This document shows positions 3,828 to 6,016 of a DNA stretch of 6,016 nucleotides, piece after piece. The notes under the pieces are model-generated. The model saw only the letters and a program-made list of their open reading frames with translations, made no database searches and was not told the DNA's origin. The position numbers and the translations under genes were made by a program. Source of the DNA: an uncultured Mucispirillum sp. (GTDB lineage: Bacteria > Chrysiogenota > Deferribacteres > Deferribacterales > Mucispirillaceae); contig CALADT010000168.1 in NCBI GenBank assembly GCA_937890655.1, positions 1 through 6,016 of the forward strand, read 5' to 3'. How positions within the stretch are numbered: position 1 is the first letter of the stretch; every line of letters begins with the position of its first letter.

Positions 3828-5432
3828 ATGAGCGCTTATAATGCTTCACAAGACTATTTAAATTCATATGGAATTAAAAATCCTAAGGCAATTTACTTAA
3901 ATATGCCAACAGAAGCTCTTTATGAAGAAGTTATTAAACGTGGTGAAGGTAAAGTAGTAAAAGGTGGTGCTATGGTTTTTGAAACTGGCACACATACTGG
4001 CCGTTCAGCTCAAGATAAATATGTGGTAAGAGAGTCTACATCTGAAAAAGATGTAAACTGGGACAGCTCAGCTGCTAAAGAAGCAAGCGAAGCTCAGTTT
4101 GAAACACTCTATAATGATATGATGGCATTTTGTGATGGTAAAGAATTATTTGTTCAAGAATTATACGCAGGTGCAGATGAGTCTTGCCGTTTAAAAGTTC
4201 GTGTTATTGGCGAATTTGCATGGCATAATATGTTTGCTCGTAATATGTTTATCTGTGAAGAAGATTTATCTAAATTAAAAGGTTTTCAAGCAGATTTTAC
4301 TGTTATATATTTACCTAACTTCCAAGCAGATACTGCAAAACATGGCACACGTTCAAGCACTGTTATTATGCTTAACTTTGCAAAAAAAGTTGTTTTAATT
4401 GCAGGCACTCAATATGCTGGTGAGCTTAAAAAATCAGTATTTACTGTTATGAACTACCATTTACCAAAACAAGGTATTATGAGTATGCACTGTTCTGCTA
4501 ATATTGGCGAAAAAGGTGATACTGCTATTTTCTTTGGTTTATCAGGCACAGGTAAAACTACACTTTCTTCTGACCCTAAACGTGTTCTTATTGGTGATGA
4601 TGAACACGGCTGGAGTGATAAAGGTGTATTTAACGTTGAAGGTGGCTGTTATGCAAAAGTTATTAAACTTTCAAAAGAAATGGAACCAGATATTTATAGA
4701 ACAACTCACTCTTATGGCACAATATTAGAAAACGTTGTTTATGACCCTATTACAAGAACAATAGACCTTGATAGTGATAAATTAACTGAAAATACTCGTT
4801 CTTCTTATCCACTATCCCAAATGCCTAGAATTTCTCCAAACAATATGGGTGGCCAACCAAAAAATATTATATTCTTAACATATGATGCTTTTGGTGTTTT
4901 ACCTCCTGTTGCTAAACTTGATTTAAATCAGGCTATGTATCACTTTGTTTCTGGTTATACTGCAAAAGTTGCAGGAACAGAAAAAGGTGTTAAAGAGCCA
5001 TCAGCAACATTCTCTACTTGTTTTGGTGAACCATTTATGGTATTCCACCCATTTTACTATGCAAAAATATTAGCTGAAAAAATGAAAGCTAATGGCGTTA
5101 ATGCTTACCTTGTAAACACTGGTCTTTTTGGTGGTAAATATGGAGTAGGGCAACGTTTCTCTATTAAAGATACAAGAGCTATTGTAAATGCTATTTTAGA
5201 TGGCGAAGTGGATAAAGGTGGTTTCCACGAATGCCCAGTATTTGGTTTTGGCATACCTAACAGTATTCCAGGAGTAAACCCTGAAATATTAGACCCTTCT
5301 AAAGGTTGGAAAGACCAAGCAGAATACAATGCAGCACTTAAAGATTTAGCATCTAAATTTGTTGAAAACTTCAAAAAATATTCAGCAAACGATATGACAA
5401 GCGAAGTTATGAAAGGTGCTCCTAAAGCTTGA
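3828..5432 (+). CDS. pckA: Phosphoenolpyruvate carboxykinase (ATP), PckA
   Basis: This cytoplasmic enzyme converts oxaloacetate + ATP to phosphoenolpyruvate + CO2 + ADP. It is the first committed step of gluconeogenesis; in some anaerobes it runs in reverse to fix CO2 toward succinate. The 534-aa length matches the ATP-dependent family (about 530-540). Key motifs are all present: TGRSAQDKY with substrate-binding Arg59; GELKKS with metal-binding Lys202; MHCSAN with His221; the P-loop GLSGTGKTT at 237-245 (Lys243); the kinase-2 region GDDEHGW at 256-262 with metal-binding Asp258; and ENTRSSYP with Arg324. The P-loop form and length exclude the GTP-dependent family. Start choice: GGAGG at 3815-3819 lies eight bases before ATG 3828 (MSAYNASQDY). 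An in-frame ATG at 3813 overlaps that site and is unlikely. It is monocistronic, with its own promoter, leader hairpin and terminator. No frameshift or missing residue was seen. Confidence 0.98.
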   Translation: MSAYNASQDYLNSYGIKNPKAIYLNMPTEALYEEVIKRGEGKVVKGGAMVFETGTHTGRSAQDKYVVRESTSEKDVNWDSSAAKEASEAQFETLYNDMMAFCDGKELFVQELYAGADESCRLKVRVIGEFAWHNMFARNMFICEEDLSKLKGFQADFTVIYLPNFQADTAKHGTRSSTVIMLNFAKKVVLIAGTQYAGELKKSVFTVMNYHLPKQGIMSMHCSANIGEKGDTAIFFGLSGTGKTTLSSDPKRVLIGDDEHGWSDKGVFNVEGGCYAKVIKLSKEMEPDIYRTTHSYGTILENVVYDPITRTIDLDSDKLTENTRSSYPLSQMPRISPNNMGGQPKNIIFLTYDAFGVLPPVAKLDLNQAMYHFVSGYTAKVAGTEKGVKEPSATFSTCFGEPFMVFHPFYYAKILAEKMKANGVNAYLVNTGLFGGKYGVGQRFSIKDTRAIVNAILDGEVDKGGFHECPVFGFGIPNSIPGVNPEILDPSKGWKDQAEYNAALKDLASKFVENFKKYSANDMTSEVMKGAPKA

Positions 5433-5456
5433 TATAAGAAATTATATTATAAATAT

Positions 5457-5485
5457 AAAGGCGTGTTTATAGCACGCCTTTTTTT
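5457..5485 (+). terminator. Intrinsic terminator of pckA
   Basis: AAAGGCGTG (5457-5465) pairs perfectly with CACGCCTTT (5473-5481) around a seven-base loop, and the right arm runs into seven T's (5479-5485). It lies 24 bases after the pckA stop and closes the unit. Confidence 0.93.
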
Positions 5486-5572
5486 GTATAAAATTATTAT
5501 TAATTGTAAAAAAAATTAAAAATCCATTATACAAAATCTTATATAACCATAAATTTATTATAACATAAAAAA

Positions 5573-5643
5573 CCATATATAAAACCTTACATAAACATAA
5601 TTAAATATTAATAATATTTTATATTATTGATAATGCGATGAAT
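5573..5643. repeat. About 70-bp direct repeat, copy 1
   Basis: It begins CCATATATAAAACCTT and ends ATAATGCGATGAAT. It aligns with 5913-5982 with roughly 64 of 71 positions identical and one single-base gap. Inside it, 5607-5631 is a near-perfect palindrome (ATTAATAATAT-TTT-ATATTATTGAT, one G-T wobble). Confidence 0.75.
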
Positions 5644-5912
5644 TTTTAAAATACGATTGATACCATAAATTATAAGATATTTTTATTAATACTTTATATG
5701 TGTTTTAGGAATTATGTAGTAGTTTTATATCTTATCAATAATTAAAACATATATGATTTATTTTATTATTCACCAATAAAACAAAGAAATTAATGATAAT
5801 TAAAGATATTAAAAACAACTTTTAAAAGAATTTTGTTTTATGTAGATAGTGAATTTACTCTTATAAATAAATCCATATAGATAGTAAAAGGGTATAGAAA
5901 AGCCTAAAATAG

Positions 5913-5982
5913 CCATATATAAAACCTTTTATAAGAATAATTAATATTAATAATATTTTATATCATTGATAATGCTATGAAT
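5913..5982. repeat. About 70-bp direct repeat, copy 2
   Basis: Partner of 5573-5643, starting 340 bases later. The internal palindrome is partly broken by a T-to-C change, and the end reads ATAATGCTATGAAT. The sequence between the two copies shows no gene, so the copies are either a local duplication or two members of a genomic repeat family. Confidence 0.75.
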
Positions 5983-6016
5983 CGGCACTGTAAAAAATTT
6001 TGTGTAAGAGAAAAAA

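Larger units (their letters stand above)
5486..6016. other. Gene-free AT-rich interval with two copies of a dispersed repeat
   Basis: No reading frame with a credible start, ribosome binding site or recognisable product was found. The content is almost entirely A and T. The only structure I can support is the pair of repeats at 5573-5643 and 5913-5982 and short palindromes inside them. The last 30 bases rise slightly in G+C, and nothing can be assigned to them. Confidence 0.55.

Noticed and set aside
4504..5374. Reading frames overlapping pckA on both strands.
   Set aside because: They lie wholly inside a highly conserved enzyme gene and have no independent signals.
5486..6016. CRISPR-like array, because of the recurring AT-rich segments.
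   Set aside because: There are only two copies of a 70-bp unit, 340 bases apart, with no regular spacers and no cas genes.

Overview
The window is a very AT-rich stretch of bacterial chromosome. It has AT-dominated intergenic regions, sigma70-like signals, strong Shine-Dalgarno sites only where expected, and the standard genetic code (TGA ends several genes and Trp is TGG in pckA). Bacterial features are an ATP-dependent PEP carboxykinase gene, a tRNA-Gly without encoded CCA, and a protein with a Sec signal peptide. A low-GC Gram-negative gut bacterium of the Mucispirillum/Deferribacterota type would fit, but that is a guess from overall character and the window does not prove it.

Positions 1-1740 are a decayed, phage-derived region. 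The window opens inside a gene whose C-terminal domain looks like a BECR-fold (barnase/EndoU/colicin E5-D/RelE-like) nuclease, a type often attached to Mu gpF-like (MuF) head proteins. About 500 bases without a gene follow. Within them lies an unusual two-unit structured repeat (440-622 and 635-812): each unit has an AT-rich leader, a GC-richer block and a perfect hairpin. Next is a broken MuF head-morphogenesis gene (818-1683) with two frameshifts, an in-frame TGA and an unrelated-looking C-terminus. A bidirectional terminator closes the region.

Positions 1796-3668 are read on the minus strand: tRNA-Gly(CCC), an AT-rich spacer holding a degraded copy of the 3' end of the next gene, and a compact cluster of three small genes. 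In transcription order these are a small HNH endonuclease, a 149-aa exported helical protein and a 199-aa cytoplasmic helical protein. The two helical proteins share a short motif (LTxxEYxxhhxKYE-like) that occurs up to three times in the larger one, so they may be related. The function of the cluster is not recognised.

Positions 3736-5485 hold a textbook single-gene unit on the plus strand: sigma70-type promoter, 5'-leader hairpin, strong ribosome binding site, pckA (534 aa, all key motifs intact) and an intrinsic terminator. PckA catalyses ATP-dependent interconversion of oxaloacetate and phosphoenolpyruvate. It is the only gene here with a confidently known metabolic role.

Positions 5486-6016 contain no gene that I can support. 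They hold two copies, about 90% identical, of a roughly 70-bp AT-rich repeat.
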